Shown: positions 26,129 through 34,917, counted from the stretch's first letter. The stretch: DNA of 56,429 nt from Flavobacteriales bacterium (GCA_019912395.1 JAIOIH010000078.1:1-56429), one strand, 5' to 3'. Numbers and translations: made by a program. Notes: generated by a model not told the origin, from the sequence alone.

Positions 26129-26755
26129 ATGCTCTTGAAACTCCTCGCCCTCGCCGCCTTCACAGGCATTGCCATCGCACCATCGGAACTGCCCGACCTG
26201 GCCATCGGCGCCACCGCTCCCGCCTCGGACGTGAAACTGAAGGACGTGATCGGCGGGGAACGGAGCCTGAAGGACATCGCCGGCGAGAACGGCTTGCTGG
26301 TGATCTTCACCGGCAATGTCTGCCCCTTCGTGGTGGGAAGTGCAGGAAGCGAAGGCTGGCAGGACAGGTACGGCCCCTTGGCCGCAGGGTGCGCCGCCAA
26401 ACAGATCGGCTTCGCCCTGGTGAACAGCAATGATGCCCAACGCGAGCAAGGTGATGGTTTCCCGGACATGCAACGGATCTACAAGGAGCACCACTATGGA
26501 GGAAGCTACCTGCTGGACCAAGGCCATCTGCTGGCCGATGCCTTCGGTGCGCGCACCACGCCGCACGTTTTCCTCTTCGACAAGGACCTGAAGTTGGTGT
26601 ACAAGGGCGCGATTGATGACAATGTGAAAAGTGCCTCGGACGTGAAGGAGCCGTGGCTGCGCAACGCCATCACCGCCATGGTGGCCGGGCATGCACCGGA
26701 TCCGGCCACCACGCGCAACACGGGCTGCAGCGTGAAGCGGACGACGGTGCGGTGA
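26129..26755 (+). CDS. Thioredoxin-fold redoxin (AhpC/TSA-like), secreted
   Basis: A 208-aa protein with signal peptide (MLLKLLALAAFTGIAIA). The thioredoxin-like domain has 'IGATAPASDVKLKDVIGGER', 'GLLVIFTGNVCPFVVGSAGS' (one active-site Cys in CPFV, no CxxC), 'IGFALVNSNDAQREQGDGFP', 'GARTTPHVFLFDKDLKLVYK' (the cis-Pro loop is TTP) and a C-terminal 'NTGCSVK'. This layout is that of the redoxin family common in Bacteroidota, in which a lone peroxidatic-type Cys plus a distal Cys is found. Likely a periplasmic thiol oxidoreductase or peroxidase. It stands alone after the response regulator; TTACCTTTA near 26098 could belong to its promoter. Confidence 0.85.
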   Translation: MLLKLLALAAFTGIAIAPSELPDLAIGATAPASDVKLKDVIGGERSLKDIAGENGLLVIFTGNVCPFVVGSAGSEGWQDRYGPLAAGCAAKQIGFALVNSNDAQREQGDGFPDMQRIYKEHHYGGSYLLDQGHLLADAFGARTTPHVFLFDKDLKLVYKGAIDDNVKSASDVKEPWLRNAITAMVAGHAPDPATTRNTGCSVKRTTVR

Positions 26756-26904
26756 GGGACCGCTCGAACCGGACCAACAATACACCGATCGTCCGGGGGT
26801 ACCGCAACGGTAAGTCTGTACCGGTCCGCTATTGTTGATATGTTGGAAACTTCATTTCCTTTCCCAGCGGAAGGGTTCTTCCTTTGTGCGAAAGGGATCC
26901 CATC

Positions 26905-28236
26905 ATGAACGTACTGTTGATCGGCGGCGGAGGAAGAGAACATGCACTGGCCTGGAAGCTCGCCCAGAGTTCCATGTTGGACGAACTGTACGTGGCCCCG
27001 GGCAACCCCGGCACCGTGCGCCATGGCCGCAACGTGAAGCTGGACCTGAACGACCAGCGGGCGCTGCGCCAGCTCATCATCGACAAGCGCATCCGCATGG
27101 TGGTGGTGGGCCCGGAAGGCCCGTTGGTGGACGGCCTGCACGACCGCATCGCGGCGGATGCCCAGCTCAAGGGCCTCGTCACGGTGATCGGCCCCACCGC
27201 TTCGGGGGCACGGCTGGAAGGGAGCAAGGAATTCGCCAAGGAGTTCATGTTCCGGCACAACATCCCCACGGCGCAGTTCCGGGCCTTCGGCAAGGATCAG
27301 CTCCCCGAGGCCATCGCGCACATCGGCCGCATGGAGGGCCCGTACGTCATCAAGGCCGATGGCTTGGCGCAGGGCAAGGGCGTGGTGATCGCCACCGATC
27401 GCAAGGAGGCTGAAAAGGCATTGAACGAGATGTTGGGCGGCAGCAGCCTGGGCGCTGCAGCGGACCGGGTGCTCATTGAACAGCACCTTGTTGGCGTGGA
27501 GCTTTCCGCCTTCCTCATCACCGACGGGGAAGCCTTCAAGATGCTTCCCTCGGCGAAGGACTACAAACGCATCGGCGATGGCGACACCGGGCCGAACACC
27601 GGAGGCATGGGGGCGATCTCACCGGTTCCTTTTGCCGAGAAGGAGTTCATGGGTAAGGTGCACGACCGCATCGCGGTGCCCACCATCCGCGGCCTGCGCA
27701 GTGAGGGCATCCCTTTCCAGGGCTTCATTTTCATGGGCCTGATGAACGTGGGTGGCGACCCCTACGTGATCGAGTACAACGTGCGCCTGGGCGATCCCGA
27801 AGCGCAAGCCATATTGCCCCGGCTGCGCAGCGACCTGATGGACCTGTTCGAGGGCATCGCCACGGGCACCCTCAGCGAGCGGCACGTGGACGTGGACGAC
27901 CGCAGCTGCGCCACGGTGGTACTGGCCTCGGAGGGCTATCCCGGAAAGTACGCGACCGGCAAACCCATCGTGGGGCTGGAGATGGTGCGGGCCGCGCACG
28001 TTTTCCAATCCGGGACGGCCTTGGACAAGGATGAACTGGTGACCGCTGGCGGGCGCGTGCTGAGCGTTACCGCTTTCGGCAAGGACATCGAGCACGCCAT
28101 CATCAACGCCTACGCGAGCGCCTCCCTGATCGAGTTCGAGGGAAAGCGCCAACGCATGGACATCGGTCGGGACCTGTTGCAGGCAACAGCGGGAAAAGGC
28201 GGCGGGGCCGCAGGGATGAAGCTGGGGGTCAAATGA
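26905..28236 (+). CDS. purD: Phosphoribosylamine--glycine ligase (GAR synthetase)
   Basis: A 443-aa ATP-grasp enzyme joining phosphoribosylamine and glycine in step two of purine synthesis. The N-domain begins 'MNVLLIGGGGREHALAWKLA', with 'VVVGPEGPLVDGLHDRI'. The ATP-grasp part has 'YVIKADGLAQGKGVVIA', 'EQHLVGVELSAFLITDGEAF', 'PNTGGMGAISPVPF' and 'VIEYNVRLGDPEAQAILPRL'. The C-domain has 'VVLASEGYPGKYATG'. Length is slightly above the usual 420-430 because of a basic tail ending 'GAAGMKLGVK'. It converges with and overlaps (8 nt) a 59-aa minus-strand gene; purQ lies 1.3 kb downstream, though not in a tight operon. Confidence 0.96.
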   Translation: MNVLLIGGGGREHALAWKLAQSSMLDELYVAPGNPGTVRHGRNVKLDLNDQRALRQLIIDKRIRMVVVGPEGPLVDGLHDRIAADAQLKGLVTVIGPTASGARLEGSKEFAKEFMFRHNIPTAQFRAFGKDQLPEAIAHIGRMEGPYVIKADGLAQGKGVVIATDRKEAEKALNEMLGGSSLGAAADRVLIEQHLVGVELSAFLITDGEAFKMLPSAKDYKRIGDGDTGPNTGGMGAISPVPFAEKEFMGKVHDRIAVPTIRGLRSEGIPFQGFIFMGLMNVGGDPYVIEYNVRLGDPEAQAILPRLRSDLMDLFEGIATGTLSERHVDVDDRSCATVVLASEGYPGKYATGKPIVGLEMVRAAHVFQSGTALDKDELVTAGGRVLSVTAFGKDIEHAIINAYASASLIEFEGKRQRMDIGRDLLQATAGKGGGAAGMKLGVK

Positions 28237-28408
28237 AGTCGCCCCGTTCCTTCGCCTTGCGTGTAAGCATCCTCTGCGTCCGCAGCCAGTACGCCATCCC
28301 AAAGAGAAGCACCGCGATGATCGCTACCGGGATGGTCCACTCGGCAATGACCAGGATCTCCAGGATCCATTCGAAGAAACGGCCGATCGCGAAAAAGAAG
28401 TCTGTCAT
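28229..28408 (-). CDS. Small membrane protein, DUF6341-like (59 aa)
   Basis: A 59-aa open frame beginning MTDFFFAIGRFFEWILEILV, with a second hydrophobic stretch (TIPVAIIAVLLFGMAYWL) and a basic tail (RTQRMLTRKAKERGDFI). The aromatic 'F-x2-I-x3-F' start and the gap between purD and a DUF6427 gene match the DUF6341 small membrane proteins of Flavobacteriia, which occupy this same neighbourhood; there the protein is about 70 aa. Here it is shorter and lies on the opposite strand to both neighbours. A good -7 box, TATATTTG on the minus strand (28440-28433), lies 24 nt before the ATG. Its end overlaps the purD end by 8 nt. Function unknown. Confidence 0.7.
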   Translation of the reverse strand: MTDFFFAIGRFFEWILEILVIAEWTIPVAIIAVLLFGMAYWLRTQRMLTRKAKERGDFI

Positions 28409-28432
28409 GGGAGGTCACGCTTTGAGGAGCGG

Positions 28433-28440
28433 CAAATATA
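28433..28440 (-). promoter_or_regulatory. -7 box for the 59-aa membrane gene
   Basis: TATATTTG on the minus strand matches TAnnTTTG exactly and lies 24 nt before the ATG at 28408. No TTG is seen at the -33 spacing. Confidence 0.5.
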
Positions 28441-28480
28441 GCGGCAGCGCGGGATGGATCGCTGCCCACCCTTTCCGGCC

Positions 28481-29488
28481 ATGCTGACCCGGTTCTTCCG
28501 ACAGGACAGCCCCATTGCATATCTCCCCTTGCCCTTGCTGGTGCTATTGCTCTGGCCGGGTGGGGGCACCGAAGGCCTTTCGCCCTTTTCAATGGGTCCT
28601 GAAGTGGCCCAACAGGTCGTCAAGGGAATGCCGTTCTACATTCCCGTGCGCCTGCTGATGGAGCTTTCGCCGTGGCTGGCCATGGGGCTGAGCCTTTTAC
28701 TGGTGCTGGGTTTGGCGCACAGCTTGAACCGCATGGCGAACGACGCCGAGCTGTACGAGCGCCGGAACCACTTGAGCGTACTGCTACTGCCCCTGCTGCT
28801 CGCGCTAATGCCCTTCGGGTTGGTGCCCGGCCCCGCTTTTCTGGGGGTGTGGGCGGTGATCTGGGCGCTGGCCCGAGCCTGGCAGGCCATGGGGCGAAAG
28901 AACATCCGATCGGCCCTTTTCGACGCGGGTCTCTTGCTCGGTATTGCCGGGCTCTTTTATCTCCCCTACACCTTCCTCACGGTGGTGATCTGGGCCACTT
29001 TGGCCGTGACCCGTCCGTTCAGTTTTCGGGAATACATCCTCCCTCCTTTGGGCATGGCGGTGATGCTCTTTCTGGGCTGGGGTGTGTTGCATTTCATCGA
29101 TCCCGGGCTTTGGAGCCCCGTGGCCTCCATGCATTTCGACAGCGGAACCCCGGCGCCTTCGGCGGGCCATTGGATGTACACCGTGATACTGGTGTCGGTG
29201 CTGGGCGTACTGGCCCTGAGCGTGATCGTCTCCTTTACGGCGGTATACGGCCACAGCGTAATGCGGGAGAAGAACATCCGTGCCTCCTTCCTCGCCTTCG
29301 CTTTCGCCATGGGGCTATTGGCCCTCTTTGCCTGGTGGCTGGACCGGAGAGTGCCCCCGGTGCTGCTGGCCGTACCCGGCTCATTGCTGCTGGTCTATCC
29401 GCTGCTTCAGGCCAAGCGGACCGCATGGGCGGATGCAGCGATCTGGGTCCTGCTGCTCCTGGCCGGCTGGGCCCGATGGGCGGGCTGA
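28481..29488 (+). CDS. DUF6427 family multi-pass membrane protein
   Basis: A 335-aa very hydrophobic protein with about ten predicted membrane segments, starting 'MLTRFFRQDSPIAYLPLPLL'. Short loops such as 'LNRMANDAELYERRNHLSV', 'RPFSFREYILPPLG' and 'HSVMREKNIRASFLA' fit DUF6427, a Bacteroidota family found beside purD and the DUF6341 small protein. Function unknown; a transporter or polymer-related role has been guessed for such proteins but nothing here shows it. ATG at 28481 is preferred over codons at 28454 since it starts at the hydrophobic domain. purQ follows after 50 nt on the same strand. Confidence 0.8.
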   Translation: MLTRFFRQDSPIAYLPLPLLVLLLWPGGGTEGLSPFSMGPEVAQQVVKGMPFYIPVRLLMELSPWLAMGLSLLLVLGLAHSLNRMANDAELYERRNHLSVLLLPLLLALMPFGLVPGPAFLGVWAVIWALARAWQAMGRKNIRSALFDAGLLLGIAGLFYLPYTFLTVVIWATLAVTRPFSFREYILPPLGMAVMLFLGWGVLHFIDPGLWSPVASMHFDSGTPAPSAGHWMYTVILVSVLGVLALSVIVSFTAVYGHSVMREKNIRASFLAFAFAMGLLALFAWWLDRRVPPVLLAVPGSLLLVYPLLQAKRTAWADAAIWVLLLLAGWARWAG

Positions 29489-29490
29489 GC

Positions 29491-29498
29491 TAACTTCG
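29491..29498 (+). promoter_or_regulatory. Probable -7 box for purQ
   Basis: TAACTTCG fits the TAnnTTYG form seen before many genes of this window, 40 nt before the purQ ATG, in the short gap after the DUF6427 stop. Confidence 0.4.
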
Positions 29499-29538
29499 CG
29501 CCCACACGGCGGCACTGCCGCACAAGGAGCATAAGAGC

Positions 29539-30228
29539 ATGAAGTTCGGTGTTGTCACTTTTCCCGGTTCGAATTGCGATGAGGACATGGCCTATGCCGT
29601 GGAGTCCCTGACGCAACAGCCCGTGGAGCGCCTCTGGCACAAGGACCATGACCTGCGCGGCTGCGACATGGTGCTGCTGCCGGGCGGTTTTTCCTATGGG
29701 GATTATTTGCGCAGCGGTGCCATCGCACGCTTCTCGCCCATCATGCAGGAGGTGGCCGCGCATGCCAAAAAGGGCGGACTGGTCTTCGGGGTCTGCAATG
29801 GTTTCCAAGTGCTTTGCGAAGCCGGGCTCCTGCCGGGCGCGTTGCTCCACAATGAAGGTCGCAAGTTCGTTTGCCGGAACACCTGGATCCGGCCGGCATC
29901 GCTGAACACCCCGCTCACTGCGGGGTTGAAGCCAAAGCCCTTGCTCATTCCCATCGCCCATGGCGAAGGCCGCTACTACGCCGACAGCGAAACGCTGAAG
30001 GTCCTGAACGAAGAGGACCGCGTGCTTTTCCATTACTGCGATCACGAGGGTTGGTTGAAGGAAGAATCCAATCCGAACGGCAGCGTGGAGAACATCGCCG
30101 GGGTGTGCAATGCAGGGCGGAACGTGTTCGGCATGATGCCCCACCCGGAACGGGCGGCCGATGAACGCCTGGGCAACACGGCCGGCAGGGCGCTGTTCGA
30201 GTCCTTGCTACAGGCCGCGCTTGCTTGA
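29539..30228 (+). CDS. purQ: Phosphoribosylformylglycinamidine synthase subunit PurQ
   Basis: A 229-aa class I glutamine amidotransferase subunit supplying ammonia for step four of purine synthesis. It begins 'MKFGVVTFPGSNCDEDMAYA'; the oxyanion strand is 'VLLPGGFSYGDYLRSGAIAR', the nucleophile Cys86 lies in 'FGVCNGFQVLCEAGLLPGAL', and the catalytic His/Glu in 'MMPHPERAAD'. Length is normal for the small-subunit form, so this organism uses the split PurL/PurQ system (the large subunit is not in the window). Its last 21 nt overlap the 3' end of the convergent CotH-type gene. Confidence 0.96.
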   Translation: MKFGVVTFPGSNCDEDMAYAVESLTQQPVERLWHKDHDLRGCDMVLLPGGFSYGDYLRSGAIARFSPIMQEVAAHAKKGGLVFGVCNGFQVLCEAGLLPGALLHNEGRKFVCRNTWIRPASLNTPLTAGLKPKPLLIPIAHGEGRYYADSETLKVLNEEDRVLFHYCDHEGWLKEESNPNGSVENIAGVCNAGRNVFGMMPHPERAADERLGNTAGRALFESLLQAALA

Positions 30229-32241
30229 ATACCCTACCGGCCGGAACACGGCCGTGATGTCCATGTTCCTCCGAGGTACCAGGAGAACCTCTTCGCTGCT
30301 TTCCTGCGATCCCTTCCAACCGGCAAATTCCATCCCGTCACGGGCCGTCGCCCCGAAATGGAGCGGCACGCCGTCAAAGGCCGTTATCCCGCGTTGCGTC
30401 CCGGTCAGGTAAAGGCCCTCCACCGACACGCTGCCGGCATCGGCAGGTTCCACGCGGACATTGATCGATAGCAATGGCTGGCCGGTGTATCCGGCCAACT
30501 CCTGGAACAAATGCTCATTCCTTCGGTGAACATGGTCCAGCAGGAGGGTATGGGCTGCTTCCGGAGCGGGTGATGGCATGTCGCTCTTCCATCGTTCATG
30601 GTCCAGGGACATCGCATGGCGATAGACCCGGTAGAGGGAATCGGCCAGCAGGGCGGCGCGATCGGGGCTAAGTGTGGTGGCACCCAGGGCAGCAAGCCGG
30701 GCGAGCAGGCGGTCGCGCGTTCCACCATCGGCCAGCAGCTCAGGAAGGAAGGGGGTTGCCGACACGTTCGCCCCGCACATGCGCTGTACCGTGCGATCAT
30801 CGGCAGGGGCCCACTGGTCCATATCGTACATCACCCATCGCCATCGGCCTTCGGGTTTGCTTGGGCGCCAGCTACGGATGTTCAGTTCGTGGTCCGCACG
30901 GCCGGTCCACAGGTCGAAACAGGCCAGCTCCACCAAACTGGCCACATCCACGGTTCTGCCCAGCGTGTCCAAGGGTGCCCCGGATAACAGGGTTTGGAGC
31001 ATCCGCTGATAGTGTTCGGCATCACCGTTCACGGGTTGTGCGTCGGGTCCCTCAATGATCTCCACGGTGGCGCCTCCGTTGAAGCTGCTCAGCCATTCCC
31101 CCCCCTTGGCCGGCATGGCCCGGTACAATCCTTCATATCGTCCGTTGAGGTAGAGCGGGACGGGGAAGCCGGGCTGCACCTCCACCCGGCGTCCGCTACG
31201 GATGGCCGTTACCTCCATGAAGGCATTGCGCAGCAAGGCGTAAGGTGTGGCATCCGCACGAAGGATCACCTCGCGCCACGCGGTCCCGTCCGGCAAGGGC
31301 ACCGGGCCAGCAGCACCAAAGCGATCACGGACGATCAATTTGTAGTTGCGCTTCGGAAGGGTGCGCGAGCCGCTGCCCGCGATGGCGATCCCCACGGGAC
31401 GGACGACATCCCCCTGCTGGATCCAGGCCTGGCGTTGCCATTTGCGCCCCTTGCGGGCATGATTGCCCCGGAGCGTATCGGCAATTCCGTTCTTCCCGAT
31501 GAGGTCGTTCACCTCAATGAACAATGCCCAGGCCGTGTCCGGCACACCGATGGTATGCACGGCACAAGGGCTCGGCACGGCATCCGGAGCAAAAGAGCGG
31601 GCGCGCACCACTGTGCCAGCGGGAAGCACCAAGGCTCCCGTATAGCTATGCGAATCCGCCTGCGGCAGGGAACCGTCCAGCGTATAGTGGACCGTCTCGC
31701 CAGCACCGGACGCCATCGATAACAGACCCGCCTGCACCGTGAGCACGGGCATGGTGGCAAGTTTCGGGACCGCCGCGCGGTTCGGCCCGCCTGGAGATGG
31801 CTTGGCGAAGAAGCCCCAGGAGCGTCCCCCGTCAACATTCCTTCCGATGGAAACCCCCGGAGGCAGGGAAGGCCAGGAAAACAGGTCCAGTACGGTAGCC
31901 CCGTCCGGTGCGATCAGGAGCAGGGTACCACCCGTCCGGGGCAGTTTCATGCCCACATGTTCCAGACCGAGCTCAGGGGCATTATCACACCACAGCACAC
32001 GTTGCTCTCCCGGCGCGATGGATAGCCCGGATGTCAGCCGCTGTGCGTTTCCGTTCAGCACCAGCGCATAGCCACCGAGGTCCACCTCATGGTCCCCCAC
32101 GTTGTACAACTCCACCCAATCTCCATTCGGTCCGTACCCATCGCTATCCACTGTCCGGGTACACTGTAATTCATTGATCCGGACCTGGGCATGCAGGTAT
32201 TGGACAGCAAGCAGAACGAGCAGCAGGCTCCAATGACGCAT
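30208..32241 (-). CDS. CotH-kinase-like secreted protein with lamin-tail domain
   Basis: A 677-aa protein with signal peptide (MRHWSLLLVLLAVQYLHAQ). An N-terminal lamin-tail domain is clear: 'VRINELQCTR', 'NGDWVELYNVGDHEVDLGGY' and 'LSIAPGEQRVLWCDNA'. It is followed by a chitobiase-like 'VHYTLDGSLPQADSHSYTGA' unit. The CotH-like region has 'LPKRNYKLIVRDRFG', 'YLNGRYEGLYRAMP', 'FDLWTGRADHELNIRSW' and 'RWRWVMYDMDQWAPADD', the last resembling the catalytic D-x-D of spore-coat-type kinases. The C-terminus has an 'MEFAGWKG ... MDITAVFRP' repeat-type strand. No full T9SS tail. Such proteins may phosphorylate secreted substrates; here this is inference. Confidence 0.83.
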   Translation of the reverse strand: MRHWSLLLVLLAVQYLHAQVRINELQCTRTVDSDGYGPNGDWVELYNVGDHEVDLGGYALVLNGNAQRLTSGLSIAPGEQRVLWCDNAPELGLEHVGMKLPRTGGTLLLIAPDGATVLDLFSWPSLPPGVSIGRNVDGGRSWGFFAKPSPGGPNRAAVPKLATMPVLTVQAGLLSMASGAGETVHYTLDGSLPQADSHSYTGALVLPAGTVVRARSFAPDAVPSPCAVHTIGVPDTAWALFIEVNDLIGKNGIADTLRGNHARKGRKWQRQAWIQQGDVVRPVGIAIAGSGSRTLPKRNYKLIVRDRFGAAGPVPLPDGTAWREVILRADATPYALLRNAFMEVTAIRSGRRVEVQPGFPVPLYLNGRYEGLYRAMPAKGGEWLSSFNGGATVEIIEGPDAQPVNGDAEHYQRMLQTLLSGAPLDTLGRTVDVASLVELACFDLWTGRADHELNIRSWRPSKPEGRWRWVMYDMDQWAPADDRTVQRMCGANVSATPFLPELLADGGTRDRLLARLAALGATTLSPDRAALLADSLYRVYRHAMSLDHERWKSDMPSPAPEAAHTLLLDHVHRRNEHLFQELAGYTGQPLLSINVRVEPADAGSVSVEGLYLTGTQRGITAFDGVPLHFGATARDGMEFAGWKGSQESSEEVLLVPRRNMDITAVFRPVGYSSKRGL

Positions 32242-32275
32242 TGGGGCAAATTATGGGTTGGAGCGGGATTGCCCC

Positions 32276-32283
32276 TACATTTG
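32276..32283 (+). promoter_or_regulatory. -7 box for the T9SS protein at 32302
   Basis: TACATTTG, an exact TAnnTTTG match, 18 nt before the ATG. A TTG at 32258-32260 is only 15 nt upstream of it, so the -33 element is weak. Confidence 0.5.
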
Positions 32284-32301
32284 GATCAATATCATTGCTA
32301 C

Positions 32302-33675
32302 ATGAAGCTCATTCCCCTTTCCGCTTTTCTGCTTTCCGCTCCGATCGCGTTCGCCCAACAGATCACGAACGTCACTGTAACACCATCGCCCCTGCACGCT
32401 TGCGAGCTGATGACCTTCCATGTGATGGGCACGGCTCCTCCCGGCATGTCCTTCAACTTTATCAATTCGGCGAACACCGAAACGAGCATCAACATGGTGA
32501 TCGAGGCCGCTGGTCCGGGATCCGGTTCTTCCTCCTTCAATAATCCCGTGCCTGGCGGCCCATTTGGGGAAGGCGAATACACCTTGTCGGTAAGCCTGCA
32601 GTACAACGGTACCATCACCAGCACCTGGAACGGCAACCTCACCGTCCTGCCGCCGGTCCTGCCGGACGTGGGCGAGGCAAACTCCATCGCCGTATGCCCG
32701 AACGATGCACCCTTTTCCATGACCTCCCGATTGAACGGCACCCCCGACGCGGGAGGTATTTGGCTGAATCCCCAGCTGCAGACGGTCCCGGGCGGGATCT
32801 TCGTGCCGGGGGTCAGTCCTCCTGGCGGGTATCAGTACTATTTCAATATTCCTCCTCCCTGTGAGGCGGAGTACCAGAGCCTGGTCATCACGTACAATCC
32901 GAACAGTTCGGCAGGTACCAGCACCACCGCTACGCTCTGCACGGAACCGGGTGCGCCCGCAGTGCAGTTGTTCCCCCTGCTGGGTGGATCGCCGAACACG
33001 GGCGGCACTTGGAGCGGTCCCGGCACCAGCGGCGTGTTCACTCCGGGTGTCAGCCAACCGGGGCAGTACGTGTATACGGTACCGGGCATCCCCCCCTGTG
33101 CGGATCCCACTGCAACGCTCACGGTGATCGGTACTACGGGTACGGATGCGGGCACCGGTAGTCCGGCGATATTCTGCTTCGACGATGAAGCCGCGAACCT
33201 CAACAACTATGTCACCGGTGAGCCCAACTCGGGTGTCTGGTATGCTCCGGACGGCTCCGGGATCGCGCTGTACAATGACCCGGTGAACGTGGCGGCCTAT
33301 GGTGAAGGTGTCTATGCGTATGTAGTGGATGCAGCACCCTGCCCCGCCGATACCGCCTACGTGACGGTCACGCTGGATGGCCCGCCTTGCACATTGGGCA
33401 TCGCGGCACACGTGCGACCCACCGGCCGGTTGGAGGTGATGCCGAATCCTGCCAGCGGCCACGTGATCGTGGAGATCGAGCGCGCACATGCGGGCAGGGC
33501 CGGGACCATCATATTCTCCGATGTGAACGGACAGGTGGTGCTGAGGCAAGCACTGGGCAGTGCGGGCACCACCATCCGCCAATCGGTGGACATTTCGTCC
33601 TTGCCCCCCGGCGCGTACATCATCGAGCTGGAAGGAGGCGAACATGGCCTGGCACGGCGCCTGATGGTGCGCTAG
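32302..33675 (+). CDS. T9SS-sorted secreted protein with PKD/Ig-like repeats
   Basis: A 457-aa protein with signal peptide (MKLIPLSAFLLSAPIAFAQ). The middle holds repeated Ig/SprB-like units: 'SIAVCPNDAPFSMTSRLNGT', 'NTGGTWSGPGTSGVFTPGVS' and 'IFCFDDEAANLNNYVTGEPN', each beginning with a Cys-containing strand and a 'P-x-x-GG-x-W' core that is typical of Bacteroidota surface proteins. The C-terminus is a T9SS type A sorting domain: 'RLEVMPNPASGHVIVEIERA', 'IIFSDVNGQVVLRQALGSAG' and 'LPPGAYIIELEGGE'. Exported and surface-attached or released; no catalytic motif seen. It diverges from the CotH-type gene. Confidence 0.87.
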   Translation: MKLIPLSAFLLSAPIAFAQQITNVTVTPSPLHACELMTFHVMGTAPPGMSFNFINSANTETSINMVIEAAGPGSGSSSFNNPVPGGPFGEGEYTLSVSLQYNGTITSTWNGNLTVLPPVLPDVGEANSIAVCPNDAPFSMTSRLNGTPDAGGIWLNPQLQTVPGGIFVPGVSPPGGYQYYFNIPPPCEAEYQSLVITYNPNSSAGTSTTATLCTEPGAPAVQLFPLLGGSPNTGGTWSGPGTSGVFTPGVSQPGQYVYTVPGIPPCADPTATLTVIGTTGTDAGTGSPAIFCFDDEAANLNNYVTGEPNSGVWYAPDGSGIALYNDPVNVAAYGEGVYAYVVDAAPCPADTAYVTVTLDGPPCTLGIAAHVRPTGRLEVMPNPASGHVIVEIERAHAGRAGTIIFSDVNGQVVLRQALGSAGTTIRQSVDISSLPPGAYIIELEGGEHGLARRLMVR

Positions 33676-33680
33676 GTCCC

Positions 33681-33830
33681 TTACAACGCGTTGCGCGTTA
33701 CCCAGTACCGATAGGCCACCAAGGCCAGACGGACCTTGCTCAAGCGCGCAAGGTCGCGGTGCCACTGCTTGGGCAGGACTTTGCGGTTCAGGGCTGCCAG
33801 CAGGCGGAAGGTTCGTTTGCGCAATGTCAT
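33681..33830 (-). CDS. Conserved 49-aa basic mini-protein (often mislabelled SsrA-binding protein)
   Basis: A 49-aa frame: MTLRKRTFRLLAALNRKVLP, then KQWHRDLARLSKVRLALVAY and RYWVTRNAL. It matches a short basic protein I know from Flavobacteriia with the pattern 'K-x-LF-x-L-x-KLNK-x-LPS ... DLSKA-x-K-x-QLA-x-I-x-W-x-x-x-VT-x-NAL', often annotated 'SsrA-binding protein' although it is far shorter than SmpB. The helix-turn layout and eleven Arg/Lys residues suggest nucleic-acid or membrane contact. It starts 4 nt after the cation-efflux gene stop and is probably in its operon. Function unknown. Confidence 0.7.
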   Translation of the reverse strand: MTLRKRTFRLLAALNRKVLPKQWHRDLARLSKVRLALVAYRYWVTRNAL

Positions 33831-33834
33831 CCCT

Positions 33835-34740
33835 TCAATGGTCTTGCAGTGAACATTCATCCTGCGGCCGTTCCAGTTCGATGGTGGCGTGATGTACGCC
33901 CATGTCCTTCAGCACCTGGCGCGCCTGATCGGTCAACCGGAAGCGTTCCTCGGCATCGGTGGTGTCCACTTCAAGGTGTACGGTGAGCACAATGTACTGG
34001 CCATCGAGCGTCCACGCGTGCTGGTCGTGCGAGCCCGTTACATGGGGCAGTGCAAGGAGAGCCTCGGCGATGGCTGCCTCATCGAAGTCCTCCGGAAGGC
34101 GTTGCATCAGGATGGCGGTGCCTTTGTGCAAGGTGCGTATGGCGTTGAAGAGCACGTAAAGGTTGATGGCGATGGAGAGCAACGGATCGATGATGCCGAG
34201 CCCGGTGAAGTGGATGAGGATCCCCCCCACCAGCACGGCGGCCCAGCCCAGCACGTCCTCCATGAGGTGCAGAAAAGCACCTCGTTCATTCAGTGAACTT
34301 CCCCCGTGCAGCTTCCACGCCGCGAAGCCGTTCATGCACAGGCCGAACAGCGCCAGCAGGACCATCCCGCCGGCATGGGGTTCGTGCACCGCATTGATCC
34401 GCGACAGCGTGAACGCCATCAGCACCACTGAGCCGATGGCCAGCACCAGGGCCGTGAGCCAGCCGCCGAGCATGCCATAGCGCCCATAACCGTAGCTGTA
34501 CTTCGCATCCCGGCCGCGCACGGCCAAATGGCTCAGGTACCATGCCGCGCCCAGCACCAGCACGTCACCCATGTCGTGCAGCGCATCGCTGAGCACCGCC
34601 AAGCTGTTGGTCCAAAGTCCACCCGCGACCTCAACGAGGATGAAGGCCAGGTTGAAGAAGAAGGCGAGCCGCAGATTGCGGGAACCGCGGGCATGTTCGG
34701 AACCGGCGTGCCCGTGGTGGTGCGCATGGTCATGGGCCAT
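33835..34740 (-). CDS. Cation diffusion facilitator (Zn/Cd/Co efflux)
   Basis: A 301-aa CDF antiporter exporting divalent metal from the cytoplasm. The N-terminus is His-rich (MAHDHAHHHGHAG). Six membrane segments follow; TM2 carries the metal site 'NSLAVLSDALHDMGDVLVLG' and TM5 'FLHLMEDVLGWAAVL', giving the H-x3-D / D-x3-D type ligands. The C-terminal cytoplasmic domain includes 'LPHVTGSHDQHAWTLDGQYI' and 'VHHATIELE'. Architecture is closest to CzcD/ZitB. The gene follows dnaG by about 180 nt on the same strand and precedes the 49-aa gene. Confidence 0.92.
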   Translation of the reverse strand: MAHDHAHHHGHAGSEHARGSRNLRLAFFFNLAFILVEVAGGLWTNSLAVLSDALHDMGDVLVLGAAWYLSHLAVRGRDAKYSYGYGRYGMLGGWLTALVLAIGSVVLMAFTLSRINAVHEPHAGGMVLLALFGLCMNGFAAWKLHGGSSLNERGAFLHLMEDVLGWAAVLVGGILIHFTGLGIIDPLLSIAINLYVLFNAIRTLHKGTAILMQRLPEDFDEAAIAEALLALPHVTGSHDQHAWTLDGQYIVLTVHLEVDTTDAEERFRLTDQARQVLKDMGVHHATIELERPQDECSLQDH

Positions 34741-34917
34741 TCAGCGAAGGTAGGATCAGTGGGGCGATGAACTGAACGTCGATCGATCCCTGGTCCGTTG
34801 CCCTCTTTCTGCACGCCGGGCGTATTCCGCCCTGCATCCGCCGCACGATGATGTGTTCCAGCGCCGCAGAAAGGTACATGGGAGCGGAGATCGGGAACGA
34901 CCAGATGGGGCATTCCA

